NCBI GenBank assembly: GCA_946803715.1
Contig: CAMPET010000001.1
Coordinates: 698,201 to 733,485 of the forward strand
Length of the DNA: 35,285 nucleotides
Source: Beroe ovata
Taxonomy: Eukaryota; Ctenophora; Nuda; Beroida; Beroidae
Direction: 5' to 3'
Made by a program: the position numbers and the translations under genes. Positions within the stretch are counted from its first letter, which is position 1, and each line of letters starts with the position of its first letter. Positions 1 to 10,780 of the stretch are shown here, piece after piece. The notes under the pieces are model-generated. The model did no database searches and was not told the DNA's origin. It saw nothing but the letters and a program-made list of their open reading frames with translations.

Positions 1-1423
1 GTGTGTGTGTGTGTGTGTGTGTTTGGAGTAACTAATAACCAAACAGCTGGCGTCTCTCTCCGAATATTATAAACAAAAGTGAGACAAATAACTCCAAATG
101 CACACAAACAGCCACAAACAGCCACAAACAGCTAATGGGATAGAGGCAACCACACTTATACAATATACAAACATCAAAGTAAAACAACAGACATATCGAT
201 TGAGTTGTTATAATACCTCAGAATACCATGTGGTGAAAAAACAATGATAATATAGAACAAAAACAACATCAGCAAACACACACAAACACAAACGCACACA
301 CACACACAGAAGAAGAATATACTAATACAATAGATCAGCATTGAGCAAAGTACAATAGATAGACAGATAGAAACTATAAATCACATACAGCTAATCGAAA
401 CATAGTAGAAGTAGGTAAGGACCAATAAACATGACCACAATATGTCAATAAACATGACCACTATATGATTTCATCATTCAGTCACGAAAAAGGGCGGGCT
501 TCAATTTGTGTCAAACCATCGACAATCATGGCTCCTCAAGCCCTAGGTATCTTTTGTTTATTTGAAGAAACAAGCTTTTTCCAAACATGAAACATACAAC
601 ACACCGAATTAAAGTCGGGGTCATTAAGGGGATCAAGTGACGTCTGCTTAGTACTTTATCACCCTTAGAAATTAGTTTTGTGGCAATTGAAATAATATGG
701 AAAGTAGTTCAGCAAATGTGTTTTCCTATCATTTTCAAGATAAACGCACCAGCATAATCTGATAATACACAGAGCAAAATAATATAATACACCAGCATAA
801 TCAGCAGGAGAGAATGTAGGAACATGTGACGGCGGTGACAAAATTGAGAAACAAGGTCCAATAGTCAATACATAGGGGAGAAATGAGGCAGACTTTCGAG
901 AAAGAGAGTCAGGTCATTGAGAAATAACGGTCATTGAGAAATAACGGATCCGTATGGGTACCTACTGCATAACAGATCTGTATGGGTACTGGGGATGCGA
1001 TTTTCAGATGATAGAGTTTAAAATCAGTGCACTCGATAATTACAATCTGACGCTAACAACCCAAATGATTTTCAGATTGAAGAATTATTATTGCAATTGT
1101 CGAGATTGTGAGAATAAATCCTGTGATTTAAATTGATAATTTCATGCGACAATCATTCAGAAAACTCTGAATTGCATCTCTGCATCAGTAGTTCCGATTA
1201 AACCGTACACAAAAATGCGACGAAGAAAAGATCAGGTACCGTAAGTGTGAGCTTACACAAAGACACAAAGCTGTAGAGTAACTGGGCGAATGTGTTACTA
1301 TGAGAGTGTTTGCAAAGGTTGGAAAAGCACTATACACAGGGTGCCCCATTACAGTGCCGCATTGAACAAAATTATTTATCTTTATTACAATACCACATCA
1401 AAACAGTAAGATGTGTACTGTGT

Positions 1424-1464
<41 letters not shown>

Positions 1465-2416
1465 GTCTGCCTATTTGTGAACTTCCCTTCAGACACGGTT
1501 TTCCCCAATTCCCACTTTGTTTTCTTTCATTACACACACTTTCTCACCACTTATATCAGCCCGATTGTTACCGATTACTTTATAAGCCGGTGGGGGGGGT
1601 TTCCAAGTTTCTATTGAATACGATGCAGGTTACTGTAACAAAATTAACTGCAAAATATAAAACATACAGAGGTGGAGTTAAAACTGAGTCAAATATCATG
1701 AGTAGGATCATATACATGATTTGGTGAACAAGAAGTATAAACGGAATACTCTTTATTGTGAAATAGTAGCACAACACATTAACAGTCTCAGTCACATTAA
1801 CAGTCTCAGTCACATTAACAGTCTCAGCCATACTTATAAACTTAATAGATAGGTAACCTCACTATTAAAATGTGTGACTTGAGGGACACTAAAACTCCAC
1901 TTACATTATCAATTAACTTTTCTGCTATCAAACCCTGAATATGCCCTGGTCATAAGGGTCCATTATTTAATATGGGTCCATATGGGTCCACCAATATAGC
2001 ACCCTAACCCTCAGCATTCAAACGAACTATAATTAATTTCAAGTCTCTATCGTACGGTACCAAGTACCTAGCGACTACAAATTACAATTCAGCCAAAACA
2101 GTAAAACACGGTTCAGTGTTTCACGTTATCAAACGGCTCATCAAACAGTTTTAAATAACAGTTTCTTGTATTAACATATAGGTATTAGATCTAGTTTGGT
2201 TTATCTCAGCCTTTTTTAGTTATATCTCAGCCATTTTTAGTTATAGTATTATGACAATATGACATGGGTATTTCATGCTTTATTGGAAGTCATTCATAAC
2301 TGGCTAAGACACATAGTTATTAGTTAATAGTTATTTACTCCATTAACTTGTAACTTGTGTGAATACCTAACTCATTTGGGATATCAAAGTGATATTATAC
2401 AATAATCAACTGTTAC
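1..2416. other. Left-edge stretch without recognised exons
   Basis: The stretch opens with a (GT)n run at the edge and contains a second (GT)n at about 1419-1460. An 18-bp unit (acattaacagtctcagtc) is repeated three times at about 1775-1828. I searched the minus strand for the Cys/His pattern of a RING-H2 finger that should follow the neighbouring Goliath-like exon and found none. It is probably a long intron of that gene. Short open frames here have no coding features I trust. Confidence 0.6.
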
Positions 2417-4840
2417 CTGTAATCGTTCACGCATGTTTCGCTGTCTGCATCTCTGTGCGTAGTAGAAGACAAGCCAGCCAATGCTCACAGTCATAAGTGT
2501 AACAAATGCAACTGTTACAAAGAGAATAGCCATGCTCGACATTGGTATGCTAGTGTTTTCCTCATTTGAGTGGGGAATTTCCACCTGAACATTGATTCAG
2601 ATAAAGATGGGTGTCTGACAAAGAAGGTAGGGAATTGATAGGAGTGGTGAGAAATGGTTGAGTAGGGGAGGAAACACATTAATGGCGTGATAGAGTTGAT
2701 GATGACTCACAGCAGTGTAAGACAACCTCCCTTCTGACCCCACAAGAGACTTGAACTTGTCGAATGTCGTCTTGTCAGGTTTCAATATCACAATAGTGGT
2801 GTCTGCATCTGTTGCAAAGTCATCCGATTCAAAATTCCTGTGTTTGATTATTCATAAGTTCAAAAATTGTTGCAGTAATATGGAAAGAAAAGGTGGATCA
2901 ATCGAACATCACTAGGTACCTTGTTTCAGGCTTGATGACAAGAATAAAATGGTTGATGTTGATCTGCTTTAGATTGGCTACCATGTCCTCATATCGACAT
3001 GGAAACTCAGATGAGGAATACCAATCAATGTATGTGACAAGGGCATTCTCACTACTTTCCCCGTCCTGAAATTGGTCTTAAACTCAATGCCAGAGATAGG
3101 TATTGTTCAATGTTCATTGTTCATGCATAGGATCAAAAGCTCATATTCTAAAACCAAAGAATCATGCAATTAAAGAACAATGGAAAAAGTTTCAAGCTTT
3201 GAAATAATTTTAAAGATAACTTACAGGAAAAAATATTTTGTAAAAATAAGGAAGCCCTATATTACTCATTGGCAAACCTTCATGTGAACAATACTCAGAT
3301 CCTTGCTGCACCCACTTGGATCACTCAGTTCCACCAAATATCCTCTAAAATCTGCCTTTGGTAAATCTGTAAATAATCACACAATATTATATGCAATTTG
3401 TTTGAGACAGTGGTCACATTTACTGATATTGACACATACTACTATATTATCATACTAAGTGTTATGGTCTCGTGACCAAATGCCTAATGATGCTGACTTG
3501 TTTAGCAATTAGCCAGTGGTGCAAATCCGTCTTTTTCATTGGGGGGTATAATTCGTTCTCAGGGGCTTATTTTTGCCTTTTTCTAAAGTTGGGGGGGATG
3601 GTAGTAAAATTGTTAATTAGATGATTGAGTAATGATCATCAAAATGGGCAAAATTTCTACTGAGCGATCACAATTCCAATGTTCGAACATGTTAGGGAAT
3701 GATCAAAAACTAGAATAAACTAGTACCAACTATAGTAGAAACACCGTAGGTCTACAATCTACAGTAGGTTTAAAGGCGAAAACGTGATTAGCCTGTAGCC
3801 TGTAGATTAAAGATGTTTTGCACTGTACCAATTTGCTTGTTTATCCATATATGCTTTGTCCAGAGTCCATACATTAATGAGGTTGCTTTGCCACTTGACA
3901 TCCTGTCACCTTCCCTTCTCTACCAGAACTGGCAAGTGGTCACTTGCGTGATGGCTTATGACAAATAATGTTCTGTATTCAATAATGAGAGCAGCAGTGT
4001 ATCATTTCAATAAGGTGCTCATTGACAAACACCGCCGGATTTTAGCATATCCTGCTAGTAAAGATGGTTGGAATTTTGGAGGGGATGATATTTGTAATTA
4101 TTGGAGGGGATGGTACCAAATTATTGGGGGGGATATATCCCCCCCATCCCCCCCTGGATTTGCACCACTGCAATTAACGAACCTGCATTTATTCTATAGA
4201 ATGTGTCAAAAAGTGGACAAGAGTAAATATCCATATCTCAGCTTCTGTTTGGAGCTTCCGTATCCAAGCATTTTCTAACTTAATGAAGTTTTCAGGAATA
4301 GTTGAGGATTGTGATCTTGTAGTCTGCATTCATTTTGGTGGCCCAGATCATGGGATGTCATTGAATGAAGTTGACAAAAGCAGTTTTGTCATTCTTTGTC
4401 AATTTTTTCATCTATTTTATGAGCAAGTAAGTGTTAGTGATTCCTAATGATGCATCAAATTTCATCATGAAATAGGCTGTGTACAAAAAGTAATGTCATT
4501 TTTTTCACATGATTCAGACATTTTTAAAGCTAGAAACTTGGAATTTTGAATAGAAAAACCAAAGGGCCAATGCCTATCAGACTTCTAAATTTTATCTAGA
4601 AAGTCTAATCAGAAGCTGAGTTAGGAGCCTCTACTTTTTTCACGTTTTTGACACACCCTGTATTATTAGTTTGAAAAAAGTGTCAATAAATTGATACCTA
4701 CCTTTGAAAGCTTCCCCCTGGAAAGTATTATCATTTCCCACCCTTATTGTAAGGGCATATGCATCATTTTGTTCACTTGCTGGTAAACATTTCAATAGAA
4801 GTAATGTGCTGATGATTCCAAGGAGAATGAATGTTGTCAT
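2417..4840 (-). CDS. Goliath/RNF13-like PA-TM-RING E3 ubiquitin ligase, N-terminal part
   Basis: Minus-strand exons are 4702-4840, 3278-3366, 2920-3065, 2711-2837 and 2417-2584. Together they give 223 codons with all phases consistent. The ATG at 4840 opens a hydrophobic signal peptide (about residues 1-20, MTTFILLGIISTLLLLKCLP). Residues of about 25-165 form a luminal/extracellular region like the protease-associated (PA) domain of the Goliath/RNF13/RNF150 family. The last exon holds one transmembrane helix at about 183-207, ending in the family-typical W-x-x-FYYAQR, then a basic stretch. A good donor (CAG|GTAACA) follows at 2416. In this family the next exons encode a RING-H2 domain that ubiquitinates substrates at endosomal or other membranes; no RING exon is visible in the remaining 2.4 kb, so the gene either continues off the left edge or is truncated. 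The family call rests on architecture and the membrane segment; the exact orthologue is uncertain. Confidence 0.8.
3506..4178. mobile_element. Non-autonomous hAT-type DNA transposon (MITE)
   Basis: A perfect 15-bp terminal inverted repeat, CAGTGGTGCAAATCC, lies at 3514-3528, with its reverse complement at 4156-4170. The flanks are an 8-bp near-identical target duplication, caattagc (3506-3513) and caattaac (4171-4178). CAGTGG-type ends plus an 8-bp duplication are hallmarks of the hAT superfamily. The 657-bp body has G-runs near both ends and no convincing transposase, so it is a deletion derivative. It sits in the first intron of the Goliath-like gene. Confidence 0.85.
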
Positions 4841-5360
4841 TTCTGTCAATCCTGGGTGCATTATTGGATCAATGCAAATAGGTAGAACAATAATAGGTTT
4901 AGCAAGTACTCCCAAGGATACTGAGAATATTTACTCACAATGTTGTTCTTGTTTATATTTGACGCATCAGAATGATAAATATTTAATTCCTTGTTATCTA
5001 CACGCCATACCTGGTAATGGTAATGGATGATTGAATGCAAGGTCCTGTGAGTCAGCCAGGTTTGATGGAATATGAGCACCTACATTACTTATAAGTGGGT
5101 GATAACTAAATAACAATGTATACTTCAAAAAGAAAGATTCCTTTGACACATCAATTTGTTTGGCTACTAACTACCCTTGCAACAGGTAGAATAGCAAAAA
5201 TTCAGTCCAGCAATTTTGACAAGATTCAATATTTACATTCAGTAATCCATTTTCACTCGAATGTCGAAGTTCGTCCATGTACCCTGCGGCCTTTCATGAC
5301 TTATAGAAGACAGAAATTAAAATTTCAAGAAATCAAAATTTCAAGTCAAGACTCACTTAC

Positions 5361-5457
5361 TTCAAATTTGCCAAATGTTATCTGTCCACTGTTTCTTGCG
5401 CGCGGCGCGCAAAAGGCAGTGGACAGATATATGATAAAACATTTGACAATTTCAAAT
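5361..5457. repeat. Imperfect palindromic element with a GC-rich core
   Basis: The left arm contains ATCTGTCCACTG followed by TTGCGCGC. The right arm (rc) contains ATCTGTCCACTG followed by TTTTGCGCGC. The similarity extends outward through CAAATGTT. The transcript would fold into a long hairpin with a GCGCGCGGCGCGC loop region. It looks like a very short MITE; no target duplication was identified. Confidence 0.6.
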
Positions 5458-5604
5458 AGAATTGTACTGAACATCTTTTAATTTGCGCGTGTGTTCCCGC
5501 GCTGGGTGACCCAAATACTCCGCGCGCGCTGTTCGTCTCCTTTCAATCTTACAACTTTTCATTTCACTGCAAGTAGAACATGGGCGCGCAACGTGTGCAC
5601 ATCC

Positions 5605-5705
5605 TTTCGAGAATTTCGTTTTGCACGCGCGGCGCAAATTTATTCTAGAGATCACAGCTAAGAAATTTATTCAATTTGCTAACGCAAGCTGCTTCGTTTG
5701 ACAAT
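5605..5705. repeat. Dispersed GC-rich repeat, copy 1
   Basis: The segment starting CGAGAATTTCGTTTTGC, followed by a GCGCGG block, AAA-TTATTCT and then ACGCAAG-C-GCTTCG, recurs in the same order at about 23970-24118. A fragment of the family (CTAGCATCGCCAG) also occurs near 22642. The copies differ by small insertions, so it is an old dispersed family rather than a recent duplication. Confidence 0.6.
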
Positions 5706-6040
5706 GCAAACCGAGAAGACTAAAAATAAGTTTGTTTCAGACTTCCATGATGAAGGTCAGAAAGCACGCACGTCGCACGCGGCCGCGTGCGAGAAACAGT
5801 AAATAGATGACATCCGGCAAAGATAATATTGTCCACTTTTCAATGTTCAACCATAAACCACGCTGGTATTGAATGTTTAATAGTTTTGATAGTTGAAATA
5901 ATTACAAGACAAAAGAATTATCTTTTAAATCTGATATTTTATATGAACTACTTTGATTCCAATATGGAGGAAAAATGCGCACAATATGTTGCCCCCTTGT
6001 CTACTCTGCAAATGCTGTAGCTGTAGGTTGGGTCAGGCAA

Positions 6041-6188
6041 CTCAACATGTATGTGTACACTGTACACATAGAAGGAACAAGTGGAACGAAAGAAAAAGAT
6101 TGTTTGCAATTGTCAGCAGTTTCTACTGTAAAGTGTACATCTTTTTCTTTCTGTCCCCTTTTCTTTCCATGTGTACTCATACAGGTAA
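6041..6188. repeat. MITE-like element with TGTGTACACA ends, copy 1
   Basis: Both ends carry ATGTGTACACAT-like inverted sequence followed inward by GGAACGAAA or its complement. The centre contains GCAATTGT-AGCAGTTTCTA-TGTAAAGTG. The same arrangement is found at 23530-23694. No transposase is encoded. Boundaries are approximate. Confidence 0.6.
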
Positions 6189-6567
6189 CGAGGGAAAATG
6201 TAAATCTTACTAAATATATTTGTAGGACTTGAATTTCACTTGACATAAATAAATAAATAAATAAAAATTTTTGCCTTCAGGCAACTCTATTCTAACTAGT
6301 CATTCTTCGTAACTCTATTCATTGATATTGTTGAATCATAAATAGCTCACACCAAGTAGTCTATATCTGATCAATGCCATCATTTCAAGGGATGTTATTT
6401 TATGTATTCATCTTCATTTTATTACCTGTTCACTTAAACATGGTATGATATTACATACTGATTACTATTATACTGATTAAGCAAGTGCTCTATTGTTAAC
6501 CTTGTGCTTGTAAAATAACAATTTTGCCAGGGTTATAAACCTCTATGCATCAAACAAATGTTTTGGT

Positions 6568-8414
6568 ATGGTCATAAGCAATAGTCAGAAAGAATCAAAT
6601 GACTTACATGAGAAGCGGGATATAGAATTGAGAATTCTTAGTGCTTCTAGGGCAGGAGATTTTGCACTCGACAGAATTCTTGGTAATGGAGACAATGGTG
6701 TTGTAGTTTCAGCCAAGTATGTCTTGAAATGCTGATTTTTTCTGATGATGATGTTACCCAGCAAAACTAGGGTTCTTAACCACTTATGATAACAGGTGCA
6801 CTCGCCGTGGCTTGCCTTTCCCTAATAAGTTGTATGCTGTAAAGATTCTTTTCAATGACAATGCTTTGAGGACAAGAGATATCAGAGATGCCTTTGAGAA
6901 TGAATGGGAGATCTTGTCCAGGATCAGGTATGTTGGCTATATGATAGTCCTTGAAGCTTGACATTTGCTGCATTGAAGCATAATCAGTACTACTTTCCAA
7001 GCTTGATTGATATTCAAGATAAAAACTTGGCAAATTTCACCAAAACAAAATGTTTGAGGCAGCACTACTGAACCTATAATCCTATTTGCTTCACTCCTTA
7101 GGACACACAATCATATTATCCGATATTGGTCACAGTTTGTTGACGTTGTTCCAGAAGTTATAGCTCGACAATGTAAACACCCTACTCCAAACTTACAATC
7201 CCAGGTGCATTATTTTAACAGTTTGTATTTCTTGAAAGATGTACCTAATATGATTCTATTCAATAAATAGCATTCAATGAATTGTATTCCATTAATATTG
7301 AACAGTAGGTAGTTACCTACCTACTTATGTAATTATTGCCGGAACACTTATTTTGAATCCTTAGTTTTCTTCCCAGTTTGTTATAATGGATTTTCACCAT
7401 AATAACTTCGGGAGAAAGCGAGCAACAATGGCAACACCCTTGCCAGTGGCAACAGGCATGAAATACTGTATCCAACTTGCAGATGGATTGGTATTCCTGA
7501 AATCACAGGTAGAAATCATTCAGACACCAATATAGGAACATAGGTATAGAACAAGCAAATGATGATTGGTTACCGAAATTCAAAATAAACAGCTGTGGGT
7601 TTGATCTGATGATGTTTTCAAATCTTAGTGCCATACCTTATGCATTTAGCTTTGTCATGGTCTCTGACCAGAGCATCCAATTAACACTTCATCTGTCACA
7701 GGGTGTATTACACTTGGACTTGAAACCTGACAACGTTCTCTTGTCCGATACGGATGACATTGTGCTCTGTGACTTTGGATGTGCCCAACAGTTTGACACA
7801 GAGTCAATGAGGAAGGAGCTGGTCAGAGGACTGCCACCCGGCGGGAATCCAGCCCATCTTGCTCCAGAGGTTCTCAACGAGTTTTTCAGGTAAACGTTTT
7901 TGTCAAGAATACACACACAACAGTAGATATCTGTTGATCATAATTGTGTCTCGAATATTATCACTACCAGATAATCATATTTGACAATATTTGTGTGCAG
8001 GGTTCAGAGAGGAGGCATGGCACCAGCAATGGTCAGTTACTTCAGACAGACAGAGTGGGCGTATGCATGTATGGTGCACGAGATGATCAGGAACACACAC
8101 CCATTTCCTGAATACCCTGTCAAGTGCGATAATGAACTTATCAACTCCATGATACTTCCACAGTGATACTCCATGATATGTCGCCGGAAACTAACACCTG
8201 GTAATCTTGCAGATATGGACGACCTATCCAGTATTACGACAGACAAATTCCGTCCCTGCCACCAAACTATGCTCAGGAATTCCAGTTCATAGTTCGACAG
8301 TTGCTCAGCTACGAGCCAACAACTCGACCCTCTATCAAGGAAGCGTTCTCGATATTGACGAATTGCCATCAAAATGAAGGTAGGCGGTCACTGAACAGTT
8401 TCGGTAACAATTGA
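6568..8414 (+). CDS. PINK1-like (NKF2-type) serine/threonine protein kinase
   Basis: Exons are 6568-6716, 6796-6927, 7102-7204, 7377-7508, 7702-7889, 8001-8123 and 8213-8414. They give 342 residues plus stop, and every junction is in phase. Visible kinase features are the Gly-rich loop GNGDNGVV (39-46), the Lys in YAVK (66), an alpha-C Glu near 84-88, the catalytic loop HLDLKPDN (176-183), DFG (196-198) and APE (226-228). IIR-x-x-x-FVDVVP, DFGCA, GGNPAHLAPEVL and the C-lobe QLLSYEPTTRPS resemble PINK1. Unlike PINK1 there is no N-terminal mitochondrial targeting region, and the catalytic HRD is HLD (a non-RD kinase). The ATG at 6568 is preceded by an open frame back to a possible acceptor at 6530, so an upstream exon cannot be excluded. 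The exon 6 donor (AA|GTGCGA, 8123) was chosen because it alone keeps the frame. Confidence 0.8.
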
Positions 8415-9807
8415 GCCGTTATCTGCCGGCTCCTCTGCCGACTGCCGGGATCCTTGTCTCAGTCGGCACAAAACTGAGCACGGCTGAACAACGAAACAAA
8501 ACAACAGTATCATAGCGAGGAAAATCACTAAGCTCAGGTATAGGGATATGTGCTTGGATAATCGATCAAATGTACCCCACTGTTTCAAGAGGACACACGG
8601 TCTGGGTGACTTATCACTCAAACACGATACAATCTGAACATCAGTTCCGTTCATTCCCTTCACCACGAACCCTTGCTCGCACCTGATCGTCACGGAGAAT
8701 CCCTCCACAAAATAGGGAACTGTTCCCCCATTCTCCACATGGCTGTTCCTCGCGCTCATCTTGCGGAGTGAGCATTTTCCCACGCTCCTAAGCTCCCTGA
8801 TCAGCTTGAGACATTGGAAGGACTCGTCATAGAAGTTGTACGCCATGTTACTTAACCTGGTATACAAGTGTTGGCCATCTCCTGACATCTCAAACTTGCA
8901 TTCAAACATGCTCTGAGTTAGACTCAGGCTCTGGCTCGTGCTGTTAGATGTGGGGGATAGGAACACTACTTTTGTAGATTTTCTCTGGTCAAACCATTTC
9001 TGTTCCAAACTCATCCCTAGGTCACTATGTAAAGTAACTCTCACCGCGATCCCATTCTCGCTAATGCTAGTATTGGGGCTCCATTTCTCAATATTCCATA
9101 TCATGGCATCTGTACAGGCTACCCACTCCAATTTGAACTGGGTGTCATCACCCACAACACTGTCCCCTCGTGCGAGACATTTATCTGAAAACACCTGCTG
9201 GATCTTGACTCCGCTCAATGTTGACACCACATCCTCCAATTTCCCCGCCACTGTACTCAGACATTCCGGATATCCGTATACAACACCTGACATTGAATAA
9301 TTCCCGTCGTTCTCGACAACAAGAACATCCTGATACAACGAGCAACTATTCGTGGCTGGGTGATGTGAAAACAAGTTGCACTCGGGGGTTAGGAAGCAGT
9401 ATTTCTCGCAGAGAGAAACAGGTTGGATCTCCTCTGATATCCCAAGTGTGAAGGAGACGGCCGGATCATGTACAGGAATGAAGGTACCGGAGTGGTCTAT
9501 ACAGTTTGGTGGTTTGAATAGGGTAGAGGGAGACATGCGCTTGTCAGAGTCAGGGGAGAAAGAACTGATATTGGGTTTCTCTATGATCGTCTTGCCCAGG
9601 ATCGTAGGTTGGTGTGTGGTCCTGTGGGTGGGAAAGCTGAGTCACATACGTCAGATTGATCATGAATCGGGGGAAAGAACAGTTTTCATTGATCATGAAT
9701 CGGGGGAAAGAACAGTTTTCATCCTACCTTGTTTCCGAGTGCATGTTCCTGCGAGCTGAAGTGATTGCGATCAGCGTGTATAGCATCACAACTCGGACAC
9801 ACATCAT
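8388..9807 (-). CDS. Type I membrane protein with signal peptide and Cys-rich ectodomain
   Basis: Exon 1 is 9728-9807: the ATG at 9807 opens MMCVRVVMLYTLIAITSA, a clear signal peptide. Exon 2 is 8388-9636, giving 442 residues; an alternative acceptor at 9621 is also in phase and gives 437. The ectodomain has an apple/PAN-like Cys cluster (CEKYCFLTPEC...NSC, about residues 103-125), a middle region with several N-glycosylation sequons, and a region near the membrane with CCP-like cysteines (IRCEQGFVVKG...SC). A single transmembrane helix lies at about 389-410, followed by a 32-residue cytoplasmic tail ending ETVQ. It looks like a cell-surface receptor or adhesion-type protein; I do not recognise the family. 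Its stop overlaps the end of the kinase gene on the other strand. Confidence 0.75.
9655..9720. repeat. 33-bp perfect tandem duplication in a small intron
   Basis: A 33-bp unit (starting ATTGATCATGAATCGGGGGA) occurs at 9655-9687 and again, identically, at 9688-9720. The two copies make up 66 of the 91 bases of the intron between the two exons of the membrane-protein gene. Confidence 0.95.
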
Positions 9808-10780
9808 CCTTGGTAACGTGTGCTGCTATGAAGCGGGAGCAAAGAAACGAATTCTCATCCTACTATTTGGCATAATCTTCTACTAGCAGAAGCTATATTT
9901 CTGTGGCGTTGCGAAATAGAGCTAGATTAGTGTGACTACTGACTACTTGTACTTGGGACACTTCTCTCAGGGTGTTCTCTGTGTGAGGTTGTGTGACAAT
10001 GGGCCTGCGTCACGTTATAGCAAGCAAGCACACACACACACACACACACACNNNNNNNNNNNNNNNNNNNNNNNNNNNNNNNNNNNNNNNNNNNNNNNNN
10101 NNNNNNNNNNNNNNNNNNNNNNNNNNNNNNNNNNNNNNNNNNNNNNNNNNNNNNNNNNNNNNNNNNNNNNNNNNNNNNNNNNNNNNNNNNNNNNNNNNNN
10201 NNNNNNNNNNNNNNNNNNNNNNNNNNNNNNNNNNNNNNNNNNNNNNNNNNNNNNNNNNNNNNNNNNNNNNNNNNNNNNNNNNNNNNNNNNNNNNNNNNNN
10301 NNNNNNNNNNNNNNNNNNNNNNNNNNNNNNNNNNNNNNNNNNNNNNNNNNNNNNNNNNNNNNNNNNNNNNNNNNNNNNNNNNNNNNNNNNNNNNNNNNNN
10401 NNNNNNNNNNNNNNNNNNNNNNNNNNNNNNNNNNNNNNNNNNNNNNNNNNNNNNNNNNNNNNNNNNNNNNNNNNNNNNNNNNNNNNNNNNNNNNNNNNNN
10501 NNNNNNNNNNNNNNNNNNNNNNNNNNNNNNNNNNNNNNNNNNNNNNNNNNNNNNNNNNNNNNNNNNNNNNNNNNNNNNNNNNNNNNNNNNNNNNNNNNNN
10601 NNNNNNNNNNNNNNNNNNNNNNNNNNNNNNNNNGACACACACACACACACACGTTATACACACATACACATAAAGACACACCCACAAACACGTTACACTC
10701 ACGTCACACACTCACGTCACACACACATACACACAAACGCACACACTCACACACACACTCACACACACACGTCTCAACAG
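9808..10780. other. Intergenic (CA)n tract with a 582-base assembly gap
   Basis: A (CA)n run leads into N at 10052-10633, and CA-rich degenerate repeat continues to about 10770, directly before an acceptor (tctcaacag). The gap was probably caused by the microsatellite. The first exon(s) of the following coiled-coil gene may lie inside it, because the first visible exon has no in-frame ATG. Confidence 0.8.

Larger units (their letters stand above)
4841..6567. other. Intergenic region between divergent genes, with palindromic repeats
   Basis: It lies between the start of the minus-strand Goliath-like gene and the start of the plus-strand PINK1-like kinase, so it should hold both promoters; I cannot place a TATA box or initiator with confidence. 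It contains the GC-rich palindromic repeats at 5361-5457 and 5605-5705 and one copy of the TGTGTACACA element at about 6041-6188. An (AAAT)n run is at 6245-6268. No coding exon is supported. Confidence 0.6.

Noticed and set aside
1-2416. RING-H2 exon for the Goliath-like gene
   Set aside because: No C-x2-C ... C-x-H-x2-H ... C-x2-C pattern could be read on the minus strand in this interval.
7100-7210. Continuation of the kinase exon into the next intron
   Set aside because: The donor at 7204 and acceptor at 7376 keep the frame and kinase homology; read-through does not.
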